From SHWB01 sp050246875 (GTDB lineage: Bacteria > Pseudomonadota > Alphaproteobacteria > UBA6615): a stretch of DNA of 64,000 nucleotides. Below the pieces are notes generated by a model, which saw only the letters and a program-made list of their open reading frames with translations, made no database searches and was not told the DNA's origin. Shown here piece by piece: positions 24,367 through 32,716 of the stretch. Where the stretch lies: positions 1 through 64,000 of the forward strand of contig JBFWVF010000004.1 in NCBI GenBank assembly GCA_050246875.1. Reading direction: 5' to 3'. How positions within the stretch are numbered: the first letter of the stretch is position 1; every line of letters begins with the position of its first letter. The translations under genes and the position numbers were made by a program.

Positions 24367-25674
24367 TCAGTCGTGCCCTCGCTCGCGCACCAGCAGCGCG
24401 GCATAGACGCCGTCGGTGCCGTGGCGGTGCGGCGTCAGCACCAGGTCGGGACCGTTGCCGGCGGGCGCCACAGGCAAGGCGGCGCGCGCGTCGGCGCGGC
24501 GGAAGCCGGGCGTGGCGTCGAGAAAGGCGTCGACGATGTCGGCGTTTTCCTCGGCCAGCACCGAGCAGGTCGCGTAGAGCAGGCGCCCGCCTGGCCGCAC
24601 CAGCGCGGCGGCGGCGGCGAGGATGGCGGCCTGGTCGGCGACGAGGGCGGCGAGGCGATCGGGTGTCAGACGCCAGCGATCCTCCGGCGCGCGCCGCCAC
24701 ACGCCGCTGCCGCTGCACGGGGCATCGACGAAGACGAGGTCGGCGCGGTCGGCCGGGGCCGCGCCCTCGGCGAGCAGCGCCCGGGCGTCGCCGGGGCGCG
24801 CCTCGACGATGGCGGCGCCGGCACGGCGCAGGCGCGGCACCATGCGCTGCAGCCGTGCAGCGGAGACGTCGCAGGCGAGGAGACGGCCCTCGTTGCCCAT
24901 CGCGGCGGCCAGTGCCAGCGCCTTGCCGCCCGCCCCGGCGCAAAGGTCGATCACCGTCTCGCCCGGCTGCGCGGCAGCGGCCAGGGCAAGGAGCTGGCTG
25001 CCCTCGTCCTGCACCTCGACCAGGCCATCGCGGAAGGCCGGAGTCGCATCGAGCGGCACCGGCGCATCGAGGCGCAGGCCGAGGGGCGACAGCGGCGTCG
25101 GCCGCGCGGCGACACCCGCCTCGGCCAGCGCCGCCTGCGCCGCCTCGCGCGAGGTCTTCAGCAGGTTGGTGCGCAGATCGACCGGCGCCGTGCCGGCGAG
25201 CGCCGCCATCTCCGCCTCGCGTGCCGGGCCGAAGGCACGGTCGAGCAGCGGCAGCAGCCAGTCGGGCAGGTTGAGGCGCGCGGCATCCGCCATCGCCGGG
25301 TCGTCTAGACGGCGGCCGGCGAGTGCCGCGACCAGCGCCGCCTCGGCCTCGGACAGCGGCGGTGCGCCGTAGCCGGCGCCGTCGAACAGCGTCGTCACGC
25401 CCGCCGCGTCGAGGCCATCGGACAGGGCGAGGCCGGCGAGCACGAGGGCGCGCGCGTCGCCGCCGTCGCCGCCGGCCCGTTCGACATGCCAGGAGAGCGC
25501 GCCGCGCCGGCGCAACACGTCCCAGACACGCGCGCGGATGGCGCGGCGGTCGCCGCCGCCGGCATAGCGCCGCCGCGCGAACCACTCGCGCGCCAGCGCG
25601 TCGGCCGGCGCCGCGCCGCGGAAGATCTCGGCCAGCAGGTCGATCGAGGCGGCGATGCGCGCGGCGGGAGTCAT
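24367..25674 (-). CDS. rsmB: RsmB/NOP-type 16S rRNA m5C methyltransferase
   Basis: The 435-residue protein has a NusB-like helical N-terminal domain (about 1-130) and a SAM-dependent m5C methyltransferase domain with VIDLCAGAGGKALALA (motif I), the DAPCSGSG motif IV cysteine, and YATCSVLAEEN (motif VI Cys). The family methylates cytosine in 16S rRNA (C967 in E. coli); other RsmB/NOP targets are possible. ATG 25674 has AAGGAA upstream. The gene is preceded by a composite repeat that separates it from guaB. Confidence 0.9.
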   Translation of the reverse strand: MTPAARIAASIDLLAEIFRGAAPADALAREWFARRRYAGGGDRRAIRARVWDVLRRRGALSWHVERAGGDGGDARALVLAGLALSDGLDAAGVTTLFDGAGYGAPPLSEAEAALVAALAGRRLDDPAMADAARLNLPDWLLPLLDRAFGPAREAEMAALAGTAPVDLRTNLLKTSREAAQAALAEAGVAARPTPLSPLGLRLDAPVPLDATPAFRDGLVEVQDEGSQLLALAAAAQPGETVIDLCAGAGGKALALAAAMGNEGRLLACDVSAARLQRMVPRLRRAGAAIVEARPGDARALLAEGAAPADRADLVFVDAPCSGSGVWRRAPEDRWRLTPDRLAALVADQAAILAAAAALVRPGGRLLYATCSVLAEENADIVDAFLDATPGFRRADARAALPVAPAGNGPDLVLTPHRHGTDGVYAALLVRERGHD

Positions 25675-25714
25675 CTTGCCATTTCCTTGGTCCGCCGACC
25701 GTAATCAGCAGGTT

Positions 25715-25907
25715 TACCCTCTCCCGCAGGGAGAGGGCTTTCGGCCTTGGCGAGCGCCAGCGAGCCTAGCGCCGAAAGGGCGAGGGGTTACGGACGCCGC
25801 GAGAACGACCACGCGCGTAATCCCTCACCCTTCCGTCGTAAGCGTCTCGGTCGCGACGCTCCCTGCGACGCCAACGACGGAAGCCCTCTCCCTCAAGGAG
25901 AGGGTAA
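25715..25907. repeat. Facing pair of composite palindromic repeats (family C)
   Basis: The region opens with TACCCTCTCCC and closes with the inverted GGAGAGGGTA. Inside are two units that each contain a hairpin plus an arm ending GGCGAGGGGTTAC or starting GTAATCCCTCACCC. The arrangement matches 18677-18871 closely while the inner loop sequences differ. It fills the gap between guaB and rsmB; no gene is present. Confidence 0.75.
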
Positions 25908-25929
25908 AGAAAAAGCTTGGCGGAAACCG

Positions 25930-27390
25930 CTACGCGTTCTGGCGGTAGTTGGGGGCTTCGCGGGTGATGGCGACGTCGTGGACGTGGCTTTCGCGCAGGC
26001 CGGCGTTGGTGACGCGCACGAAGCGGCAATTGGCCTGCATCTCGCCGATGGTGGCGTTGCCGGTGTAGCCCATCGCCGCCTTGAGGCCGCCGACGAGCTG
26101 GTGGATGGCGGTGCCGACCATGCCCTTGTAGGCGACCTGGCCCTCGATGCCCTCGGGCACCAGCTTGAGCTTGTCGGCCACCTCGGCCTGGAAGTAGCGG
26201 TCGGCCGAGCCGCGCGCCATGGCACCGATCGAGCCCATGCCGCGGTAGGACTTGTAGGAGCGGCCCTCGTAGAGGAACACCTCGCCCGGCGCCTCGTCGG
26301 TGCCGGCGAACAGCGAGCCGATCATGGCCACATCGGCACCGGCCGCGATGGCCTTGGCGAGGTCGCCGGAATACTTGATGCCGCCGTCGGCGATGACTGG
26401 AACCGAGCGATCACGCGCGGCGGCGACCACGTCGGAAATGGCGGTGAACTGCGGCACGCCGACGCCGGCGACGATGCGCGTGGTGCAGATCGAGCCCGGG
26501 CCGATACCGACCTTGACGGCGTCGGCCCCCGCGTCGATCAGCGCGCGGGCGGCGTCGCCGGTGGCGATGTTGCCGGCGATGAGCTGGGCGCGGTTCGACA
26601 GCCGCTTGATGTGCGCCACCTGGTCGATCACGCCGGCCGAGTGGCCGTGCGCGGTGTCCACCACGATGACGTCGACGCCGGCGTCGAGCAGCGCCTCGGC
26701 GCGCTCCATGCCGGCCTTGCCGACGCCGGTGGCGGCGGCGACGCGCAGGCGGCCCTGCTCGTCCTTGCTGGCGGCGGGATATTTCTGCGCCTTGTCGATG
26801 TCCTTGACCGTAATCAGGCCGACGCATCGCTTCTCGTCGTCGACCACCAGCAGCTTCTCGATGCGGTACTTGTGGAGCAGGCGCTTGGCCTCCTCCATGC
26901 CGACGCCCTCGCGCACGGTGATGAGGCGGCGCGTCATCAGTTCGCGGATCGGCTGCGAGGGATCGCGCGCGAAGCGCACGTCGCGGTTGGTGACGATGCC
27001 GACGAGCTTGCCCGAGCGGCGGTTGACGACCGGGATGCCGGAGATGCCCTCGCGCTGCATGATCGCCAGCGCCTCGGCCAGCGTCTGCTCGGGGCGGATG
27101 GTGATGGGGTTCACCACCATGCCGGCCTCGTAGCGCTTGACCTTCCGCACCTCGTCGGCCTGCGCGGCGGCGTCGAGGTTCTTGTGGATGACGCCGATGC
27201 CGCCGGCCTGGGCCATGGCGATCGCCATGTTGGCCTCGGTCACCGTGTCCATGGCGGCGGAAATGAGGGGGATGGCGAGGTCGATCGAGCGCGTCAGGCG
27301 CGTGCGGGTGTCGACATCGGCCGGCAGCACCCGGCTGGCGGCCGGCTCCAGCAGGACGTCGTCGAAGGTGAGGGCTTCGCGTATCTGCAT
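25930..27390 (-). CDS. guaB: Inosine-5'-monophosphate dehydrogenase GuaB
   Basis: GuaB oxidises IMP to XMP, the rate-limiting step to GMP. The 486-residue barrel protein starts with the family N-terminus IREALTFDDVLLEP, has two CBS domains (about 93-205), the IMP loop GPGSICTTR with catalytic Cys302, and the flap segment MGSIGAM. ATG 27390 fits homologues; the longer frame upstream is non-coding. A promoter at 27429-27456 lies about 40 bp before the start. Confidence 0.97.
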   Translation of the reverse strand: MQIREALTFDDVLLEPAASRVLPADVDTRTRLTRSIDLAIPLISAAMDTVTEANMAIAMAQAGGIGVIHKNLDAAAQADEVRKVKRYEAGMVVNPITIRPEQTLAEALAIMQREGISGIPVVNRRSGKLVGIVTNRDVRFARDPSQPIRELMTRRLITVREGVGMEEAKRLLHKYRIEKLLVVDDEKRCVGLITVKDIDKAQKYPAASKDEQGRLRVAAATGVGKAGMERAEALLDAGVDVIVVDTAHGHSAGVIDQVAHIKRLSNRAQLIAGNIATGDAARALIDAGADAVKVGIGPGSICTTRIVAGVGVPQFTAISDVVAAARDRSVPVIADGGIKYSGDLAKAIAAGADVAMIGSLFAGTDEAPGEVFLYEGRSYKSYRGMGSIGAMARGSADRYFQAEVADKLKLVPEGIEGQVAYKGMVGTAIHQLVGGLKAAMGYTGNATIGEMQANCRFVRVTNAGLRESHVHDVAITREAPNYRQNA

Positions 27391-27428
27391 GCCGACCCCG
27401 CCGCTGCGGCCGTTAGGTTGGCAGGGCT

Positions 27429-27456
27429 TATATACAGAAGCCGTGGCGCGGGACAA
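27429..27456 (-). promoter_or_regulatory. Probable guaB promoter
   Basis: On the minus strand TTGTCC (27456-27451) and TATATA (27434-27429) are spaced by 16 bp and lie about 40 bp upstream of the guaB ATG. The -10 tract TGTATATAAG is conspicuous in this GC-rich background. Confidence 0.5.
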
Positions 27457-27566
27457 CTGCCGCGGCGGGTCGCCGCGCCCCTCCCGCGCCGCCGCGCGAT
27501 GATCCACATCAGGGCGGACGCGGCAGAACTCCGCGACGCTGCGCCATTCCCTGGAAGGAGTTGCAG

Positions 27567-28022
27567 ATGTCCGAGCGCGTACCGGTCACCTGGGTCGTCG
27601 TCGCCGACGGGGCGCGGGCCCGCATCCTCGAACACACGCGAATCGGCGGCGGCCTCGTGCCGCTGGCGGCGATGGACCACGACAAGGCCCACGGCCACGC
27701 CCGCGACCTTGGCGCCGACCGGCCGGGCCGCGTCTTCGACAGCGCCGGCGCCGGCCGCCATGCCGTGGCGCCGCACACCGACTACCTGCGCTACGAAAAG
27801 GACAGGTTTGCCCACGAGGTCGCGGCCCTGCTGGAACGCGCCGGCACCGCCCGCCGCTTCGACCGGCTGGTGCTGGTGGCGCCGCCGCGCACACTGGGCG
27901 ATCTGCGCGCCGCGCTGGGCGCGCACGCCATGGCGGCCGTCATCGGCGAGGTGCACAAGGACCTGACCCACGCGACCGACCGCGACGTTGCCGATCATCT
28001 GGGCGAGGTGATGGCGGTGTGA
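27567..28022 (+). CDS. Host attachment protein family (AtsE-like)
   Basis: The 151-residue protein matches the host-attachment family (PF10116-type): TWVVVADGARARILEH at the N-terminus, a GRVFDSAGAGRHAV loop, and a LVLVAPPRTLGDLRAAL C-terminal part followed by KDLTHATDRDVADHL. Members are small and have an archaeal-release-factor-like fold; the name comes from Agrobacterium-type attachment genes and the biochemical role is unknown. AAGGAG sits six bases before ATG 27567. It is divergent from guaB. Confidence 0.85.
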   Translation: MSERVPVTWVVVADGARARILEHTRIGGGLVPLAAMDHDKAHGHARDLGADRPGRVFDSAGAGRHAVAPHTDYLRYEKDRFAHEVAALLERAGTARRFDRLVLVAPPRTLGDLRAALGAHAMAAVIGEVHKDLTHATDRDVADHLGEVMAV

Positions 28023-28166
28023 GGGGCCGAGGGGCGAGGGCCGGGCATCCGGCCGGCGCCCCCGCTCGGCCGCCGCAGGCCGGTCCGGGCCGGAATCAGG
28101 GCACGTCCTGGCAAAAGCCGCCGTCGCCGTGGCCCCGCGGGCCGTAGGTTGCCGTCCTCGGTCGGT

Positions 28167-28706
28167 TCAGCCGGATGCGCCGCTCGGGTCGCCGTTGCGC
28201 ACGGTCTGCAGGAACGAACGGATCTGCGCGGCCGACGTCAGGTGGTGGACCCGCTTGGACGCGGCGGCCTCGGCAACCAGCCGGCGATACCTCGGCGTGA
28301 GTTCGCGATGGCAACGGGGAATGACGCGATAGCTGTCGAGCGTGCTGCTCCATAGCGGACTGCCCTCCGGCCAGCCCTTCGGGTCCGCGAACAGTCCCTT
28401 GATGAAGCGCTTCGTAACCCAGGCGTAATGGGTGGACAGCGGCAGATCGACGTAGACCAGGGTGTCGGCGACGGCGAACCTTTCCCATGAAGGTGTTACG
28501 CCGCCGAAGCCGTCGATGATCCACGCGTCGCGGCGCAGCACGTCCGCATGGGCGCGCAGGAATTCGTGGCGGGGAACCGCGACGCCTCCGGCCGCGAACT
28601 GCATCATGTCGATGACATGGAGCGGCAGCCCCGTCAGGTCCGCGAGACGACGGGCAAGGGTGGACTTGCCACCGCCCGCGTTCCCGAATACCGCAACCCG
28701 CTTCAT
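28167..28706 (-). CDS. P-loop kinase, adenylate-kinase/topology-modulation-like
   Basis: The 179-residue protein opens with the P-loop GNAGGGKSTLARRLA and continues with DMMQFAAGG, WIIDGFGG and VYVDLPLSTHYAWVTKR, the pattern of small adenylate-kinase-like proteins often annotated as topology modulation protein FlaR. Nucleotide or small-molecule phosphorylation is inferred from the fold. It is convergent with the host-attachment gene. The base composition is slightly less GC-rich than its neighbours. Confidence 0.78.
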   Translation of the reverse strand: MKRVAVFGNAGGGKSTLARRLADLTGLPLHVIDMMQFAAGGVAVPRHEFLRAHADVLRRDAWIIDGFGGVTPSWERFAVADTLVYVDLPLSTHYAWVTKRFIKGLFADPKGWPEGSPLWSSTLDSYRVIPRCHRELTPRYRRLVAEAAASKRVHHLTSAAQIRSFLQTVRNGDPSGASG

Positions 28707-28828
28707 GGCATCCGTCCCGGAACAGCACGCAGACCTATGATTGCGCGGCCACCCGTCGCCCGGCCGGTCCCGTGGCTGCCTGCGGGATCAGCGGCGGAGC
28801 GGCCGACTTCGACATGGCATGAGATGCC

Positions 28829-29530
28829 TCACCCGCCCTTGAACCCGGTCGCCACGAGGTAAAGCTCCTTCGAGTCGGCGCGGCTGGCCTTCGGCTTGAC
28901 CCGGCGCACATGGGCGAAGGCGCGGCGCAGGCGGTCGAAGAGCTGCGGCTCGTCGGGGCCCTGCAGCACCTTGACGACGAAGGCGCCGCCGGGCGCCAGC
29001 AGGTCGACGGCGACCTCGGCGGCGGCCTCGGCCAGCGCCATGGTACGGGCCTGATCGGTGCCGCTGTGGCCGGTGGCGGCATTGGCCATGTCCGACAGCA
29101 CCACGTCGGCGCCGCCGCCCAGCGCCGCGCGCAGCGTCGCCACCGCCTCTGGTTCCGTCGCGTCGCCGACAAGCAATTCGGCGCCGGCCACCGGCTCGAC
29201 CGGCTGCAGGTCGACGCCGACGACGCGACCGCGCGGGCCGACGCGCTGCGCTGCCACCTGGCACCAGCCGCCGGGGGCGGCGCCGAGATCGAGCACGCGG
29301 GCGCCGGGGACGAGCACCCGGTACTTGTCGTCGATCTGGAGCAGCTTGAAGGCGGAGCGCGAGCGGTAGCCGAGGCGCTGCGCCTCCCGCACATAGGGAT
29401 CGTTGAGCTGGCGGTTGAGCCAGGCGGTCGAGCTGGGCTTTCTCTTGCGCGCCGTCTTCACCCGCTCGGTCAGGCCGCGCGAACCACCGGAGGCGCCGGC
29501 GCCGACGCCCGACTTGCCCTCGCGCGCCAT
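28829..29530 (-). CDS. rlmE: 23S rRNA 2'-O-ribose U2552 methyltransferase RlmE (FtsJ/RrmJ)
   Basis: The 233-residue protein has the K-D-K-E catalytic set of the FtsJ family: Lys in RSAFKLLQID, Asp in LSDMANAATGH, Lys in FVVKVLQG and Glu in SKELYLVATGF. The SAM motif is LDLGAAPGGWCQVA. A basic N-terminal extension (KTARKRK) probably binds rRNA. The start is 2 bp after the stop of the Ppx/GppA gene, so the pair is an operon. Confidence 0.94.
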   Translation of the reverse strand: MAREGKSGVGAGASGGSRGLTERVKTARKRKPSSTAWLNRQLNDPYVREAQRLGYRSRSAFKLLQIDDKYRVLVPGARVLDLGAAPGGWCQVAAQRVGPRGRVVGVDLQPVEPVAGAELLVGDATEPEAVATLRAALGGGADVVLSDMANAATGHSGTDQARTMALAEAAAEVAVDLLAPGGAFVVKVLQGPDEPQLFDRLRRAFAHVRRVKPKASRADSKELYLVATGFKGG

Positions 29531-29532
29531 GT

Positions 29533-30540
29533 TCAGGCGTCCGCGCGGCGGCGGGCGTCCGCCATCAGTCCGAGCAGGATGCCCTCGCGCAGGCCGCGGT
29601 CGGCGACCGTCAGGCGCCCCACCGGCAGCACGTCGCAGATGGCCCGCAGCACGATGCAGCCGCCGACGGTGAGGTCCGCCCGCTCGCGGCCGATGCAGGG
29701 ATGCTGCGCCCGGCCGGCGGTGCCGAGCCGCGCCAGCGCCGCGGAGTGATCGTGGATGGCGGCGAAGTCGAGGACATAGCCGTCGACGCGGGCGCGGTTG
29801 TAGCGGCCGAGGCCCTGGGCGACGCTGGCCAGCATGGTCACGGTGCCGGAGGTGCCGACCATGTGCACGCGCCCGGCGGCGATCGCCGCCCCGATGCCAT
29901 GGCGGGCGACGAACGGCGCGAGGTGCCGTTCGACCTCGGCGCGCATCGCCCTGTCGCCCGTCGCGTCGGGGTCGGCCCCCCAGCGCTCGAGCAGGGTAAC
30001 GACGCCGAACGGCAGCGAGACCGTGTCGACAATGCGGATCGCGTCGCCCGGCGCCAGCGCGGCCCAGGCGACCTGCGTCGAACCGCCGCCGATATCGACG
30101 AGCAGGCCATGCGTCGCCGCCGCGCCGATGGCCGGCGCGAACAGCGGCGCACAGCCGGCGAGCGCCAGGCCGGCCTCCTCGCGGGCGTCGATGATGTCGA
30201 AGGCGAGGCCGGTCTCGGCGGCAACGCGGGCGAGGAAGGCGCGGCCGTTACCGGCACGCCGGCAGGCCTCGGTCGCCACGCCGCGCAGGCCGGCGACCTC
30301 GTGGCGGCGGATACGCTGGGCGCAGACGCGCAGCGCGGCGATGGCGCGGCTCATCGCCCGCTCGCACAGCCGGCCGTCCTGCAGCAGCCGCTCGCCGAGC
30401 CGTACCGTGCGCGAATAGGCGTCGATGACGGCGAAGCCGTCGCCGGTGTCGCGCGCCGCCAGCATGCGGCAGTTGTTGGTGCCGAGATCGAGGGCGGCGT
30501 AGACGGCGCCGGCGCCCGCGGCACGGCCGGCGCGCGGCAT
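29533..30540 (-). CDS. Ppx/GppA family phosphatase
   Basis: This 335-residue ASKHA phosphatase has YAALDLGTNNCRM, the DIGGGSTQVAW loop and GTSGTVTMLASVAQG. Members hydrolyse polyphosphate or pppGpp; the short length without the C-terminal HD domain resembles alphaproteobacterial single-domain members often found beside rlmE. ATG 30540 was chosen because the first conserved strand begins 13 residues later; an open frame continues to 30693 but the added residues look non-coding. Confidence 0.88.
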   Translation of the reverse strand: MPRAGRAAGAGAVYAALDLGTNNCRMLAARDTGDGFAVIDAYSRTVRLGERLLQDGRLCERAMSRAIAALRVCAQRIRRHEVAGLRGVATEACRRAGNGRAFLARVAAETGLAFDIIDAREEAGLALAGCAPLFAPAIGAAATHGLLVDIGGGSTQVAWAALAPGDAIRIVDTVSLPFGVVTLLERWGADPDATGDRAMRAEVERHLAPFVARHGIGAAIAAGRVHMVGTSGTVTMLASVAQGLGRYNRARVDGYVLDFAAIHDHSAALARLGTAGRAQHPCIGRERADLTVGGCIVLRAICDVLPVGRLTVADRGLREGILLGLMADARRRADA

Positions 30541-30728
30541 CGCCCCGGGCAACTCCCGGTGCCCCGCCGCCACGCCCTGCCCGTCCGCCACGTCCGCCGC
30601 CTCCGCCCGGTTGCGCGTCCCGCCAACTGTAGCGGCGGGGCGCCGCGACACAAGCGCCGCCGCCCGCCGCGGCTCGCCGGCCGGGGTACACATCGCCGGA
30701 TCGATATGATAAGGGAGCGCCCGCCTGC

Positions 30729-30802
30729 TGGGGGATCGTCTAACGGTAGGACAGCGGACTCTGACTCCGCCAGTCTAGGTTCGAATCCTAGTCCCCCAGC
30801 CA
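30729..30802 (+). tRNA. tRNA-Gln (anticodon CUG)
   Basis: A full cloverleaf can be folded: acceptor TGGGGGA with TCCCCCA, D arm GTCTAACGGTAGGAC, anticodon stem GCGGA/TCCGC around loop CTCTGAC (anticodon CTG, reading CAG), and T arm with TTCGAAT. The CCA end is encoded at 30800-30802. A TATGAT at 30705-30710 may be the -10 box. Confidence 0.96.
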
Positions 30803-31185
30803 GCCTCCCCGGCATCGGTCATCCCGTCCCTCGCGGTCCCGGCCAGTCCCGGTAAATCCCGCTGGGTGTGTTTGCCACCGAATGCCGGACATACCTCGTC
30901 CTTGGAACAGCCCTCAATAATATGTCTCCCGTGTCTTGCGGGCGCCGCCCGGCAGGCAGCGTGGCGGCGCTATTTTGCGGGGGTGGGCCAAGGCCCAGCG
31001 CCTTGATCGAGTTCGGGAGATTCGTTGCGGGAGAGAAATGGTAGCGCCGCGGGTAGGTAACCGACGACGTTTCGGTCCGGTGGCGGGAGCGGTCGTCGTG
31101 TGGTCGGTCCAACTGGACGTGCCGCGCCGCTGACCGAGCGCGTCGGGTTCCCGTCATTGCGGGAACCCGACACCTCGAGGTTAAG
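30803..31185. other. Intergenic region without a supported gene
   Basis: Between tRNA-Gln and the fasciclin gene there are 383 bases with no convincing frame. The one clear element is a perfect 12-bp hairpin at 31142-31171. No tRNA fragment repeat or integrase gene was found, so there is no evidence of an integrated element here. Confidence 0.55.
31142..31171 (-). terminator. Perfect 12-bp hairpin after the fasciclin gene
   Basis: GTCGGGTTCCCG (31142-31153) pairs perfectly with CGGGAACCCGAC (31160-31171) around a 6-base loop, 15 bp past the fasciclin stop. There is no T tract on either strand, so termination is plausible but not typical. Confidence 0.4.
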
Positions 31186-31683
31186 TCAGGACTCGGGCGG
31201 CAGGATGACCGTGTCGATCACGTGGATCACGCCGTTCGAGGCAGCGACGTCCGCAGTCGTCACCTTCGCGTTGTTGATGGATACAGTTGCACCCTCCACC
31301 TTCACCGCCGCGGACTTGCCGTTCACGGTCGTCACTTCCTTGAGCTTGACGACCTCGGTCGCCGGCACTTCGCCTGCGACCACATGATAGGTCAGAATCG
31401 CGACCAGCTTGGCCTTGTTCTCGGGCTTGAGCAGGCTATCGATCGTCCCGGCCGGAAGCTTTGCGAACGCCGCATCTGTCGGCGCGAACACCGTGAACGG
31501 CCCCGGGCCCTTCAGGGTGTCGACCAGTCCCGCGCTGGTCAGCGCGGCTGCCAGAGTTTTGAACTGGCCGGCGGCGACCGCGGTTTCGACGATGTTCTTC
31601 TCGGCGGCCTGGGCCACGGCTCCGCCGAAAGTGATGGCTGCCGCGGTGAGAGCGGGGAGGAGGAGTTTCGAAATTCGGGTCAT
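31186..31683 (-). CDS. Secreted fasciclin (FAS1) domain protein
   Basis: The 165-residue protein has a Sec signal (MTRISKLLLPALTAAAITFGGAVAQA, cleavage about residue 26) and one complete FAS1 domain with the H1 box (GPGPFTVFAPTDAAFAKLP) and H2 region (NGVIHVIDTVILP) as well as the conserved YHVVAG turn. FAS1 proteins mediate adhesion or bind small molecules in the periplasm. It is divergent from an XRE-cupin regulator across 164 bp with a dyad symmetry site. AAGGA lies about 10 bases before the ATG. Confidence 0.93.
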   Translation of the reverse strand: MTRISKLLLPALTAAAITFGGAVAQAAEKNIVETAVAAGQFKTLAAALTSAGLVDTLKGPGPFTVFAPTDAAFAKLPAGTIDSLLKPENKAKLVAILTYHVVAGEVPATEVVKLKEVTTVNGKSAAVKVEGATVSINNAKVTTADVAASNGVIHVIDTVILPPES

Positions 31684-31785
31684 GACGGTGCATTCCTTCG
31701 GTGGCGGGGAGGCTGCGCCTCCAACGATTTGAACATGGTGAAAATAGATTTTCCTTCAATGATTTTTTCATGGAGAGAATTACGA

Positions 31786-31802
31786 TTATCGTGACATGAT
31801 AA
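31786..31802. promoter_or_regulatory. Inverted repeat TTATC-N7-GATAA, possible operator
   Basis: TTATC (31786-31790) and GATAA (31798-31802) form a 17-bp dyad 46 bp before the start of the XRE-cupin gene, in the gap divergent to the fasciclin gene. XRE regulators often bind such dyads in their own promoter. This is a proximity inference. Confidence 0.35.
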
Positions 31803-31847
31803 GAAATGGATGCGGTTTCTCGCCACGCTAGAAAGCAGGGAGGATCC

Positions 31848-32444
31848 ATGGGCGCGGACACGGTGACCGAGGGACTGCAGCGGTACGGCGTCGGGCAAAA
31901 GGTCCGTGTGCTGCGCCGGGGCAAGAAGCTCGGCCTCGTCGAACTCGGGCGTCACACAGGGCTTTCGCCCGGCATGCTGTCGAAAATCGAGCGCGGTCAG
32001 CTCTTTCCCACGCTGCCGACGCTGCTGCGAATCGCCATGGTGTTTGACGTCGGCCTCGAACATTTTTTCGTCGACGCCGCGAAGCGACGCGCCTTCGCTG
32101 TCGTGCGTCGTGCCGAACGGCTGCGTCTGCCCGACAGTCCCGACAGCCAGGATCCCGCCTACTTCTTCGAAAGCCTCGATTTCCCTGTCGCTGGCCGCCG
32201 CATGCAGGCCTATCTGGCCGAGTTCCCCGCGGTAGCACCAGCGTCGGCCGCGCACGAGCACCCCGGAGAGGAACTCGTTTTCGTCATTGAGGGCCGGCTC
32301 ACCGTCGTGATCGAAGATGAGGCGATCGTGCTCGACGCGGGCGACGCGCTACACCTCGACCCTAGCGCCGCCCACAGCTATCGCGGGGATGGTGGTGCCC
32401 TGTGCCGGGCGATCGTGGTGGTCGCGCCGGAGGCGGTCGCGTGA
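31848..32444 (+). CDS. XRE-cupin transcriptional regulator
   Basis: The 198-residue protein has an N-terminal helix-turn-helix (KLGLVELGRHTGLSPGMLSKIERGQLFPTLPTLLRIA, about 30-66) and a C-terminal cupin_2 domain (HEHPGEELVFVIEGRLTVVIEDEAIVLDAGDALHL). The PuuR-like layout regulates catabolic or stress genes in response to a small ligand held by the cupin. ATG 31848 has GGGAGGA upstream. Its target may be the divergent fasciclin gene, itself, or both. Confidence 0.9.
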   Translation: MGADTVTEGLQRYGVGQKVRVLRRGKKLGLVELGRHTGLSPGMLSKIERGQLFPTLPTLLRIAMVFDVGLEHFFVDAAKRRAFAVVRRAERLRLPDSPDSQDPAYFFESLDFPVAGRRMQAYLAEFPAVAPASAAHEHPGEELVFVIEGRLTVVIEDEAIVLDAGDALHLDPSAAHSYRGDGGALCRAIVVVAPEAVA

Positions 32445-32716
32445 CACGCGAAAAGCACGCGCTGGCCGCCCGCGGGAAAATGCCTGATCGCGGCCGGATG
32501 CCCGTCTTTCCGGTGGGGGATGCCTGATCGGGGCGACCCTGCGAAGGCTGTCGTCCCACGAGTCCAAGACGAAACAGCCGCTCTTAAACAGGCTTGAAGC
32601 CGCCGTACAGAGCGACCCCAACAATACGACGACTGGCCCACAAAGCACGACACCGAGCCAGTAGCGTTCAGGCTCAAGCGCGTCCGCACCGCGCCGCTCT
32701 CATGTATAACGGCGCC

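Noticed and set aside
28735..28818. A 26-codon frame before the P-loop kinase region on the minus strand
   Set aside because: Too short, no ribosome-binding site and no likeness to a known small protein.
30729..30802. tRNA-Gln as an attachment site for a genomic island spanning 31-35 kb
   Set aside because: No integrase, no repeated 3' tRNA fragment and only mild composition change downstream were seen.
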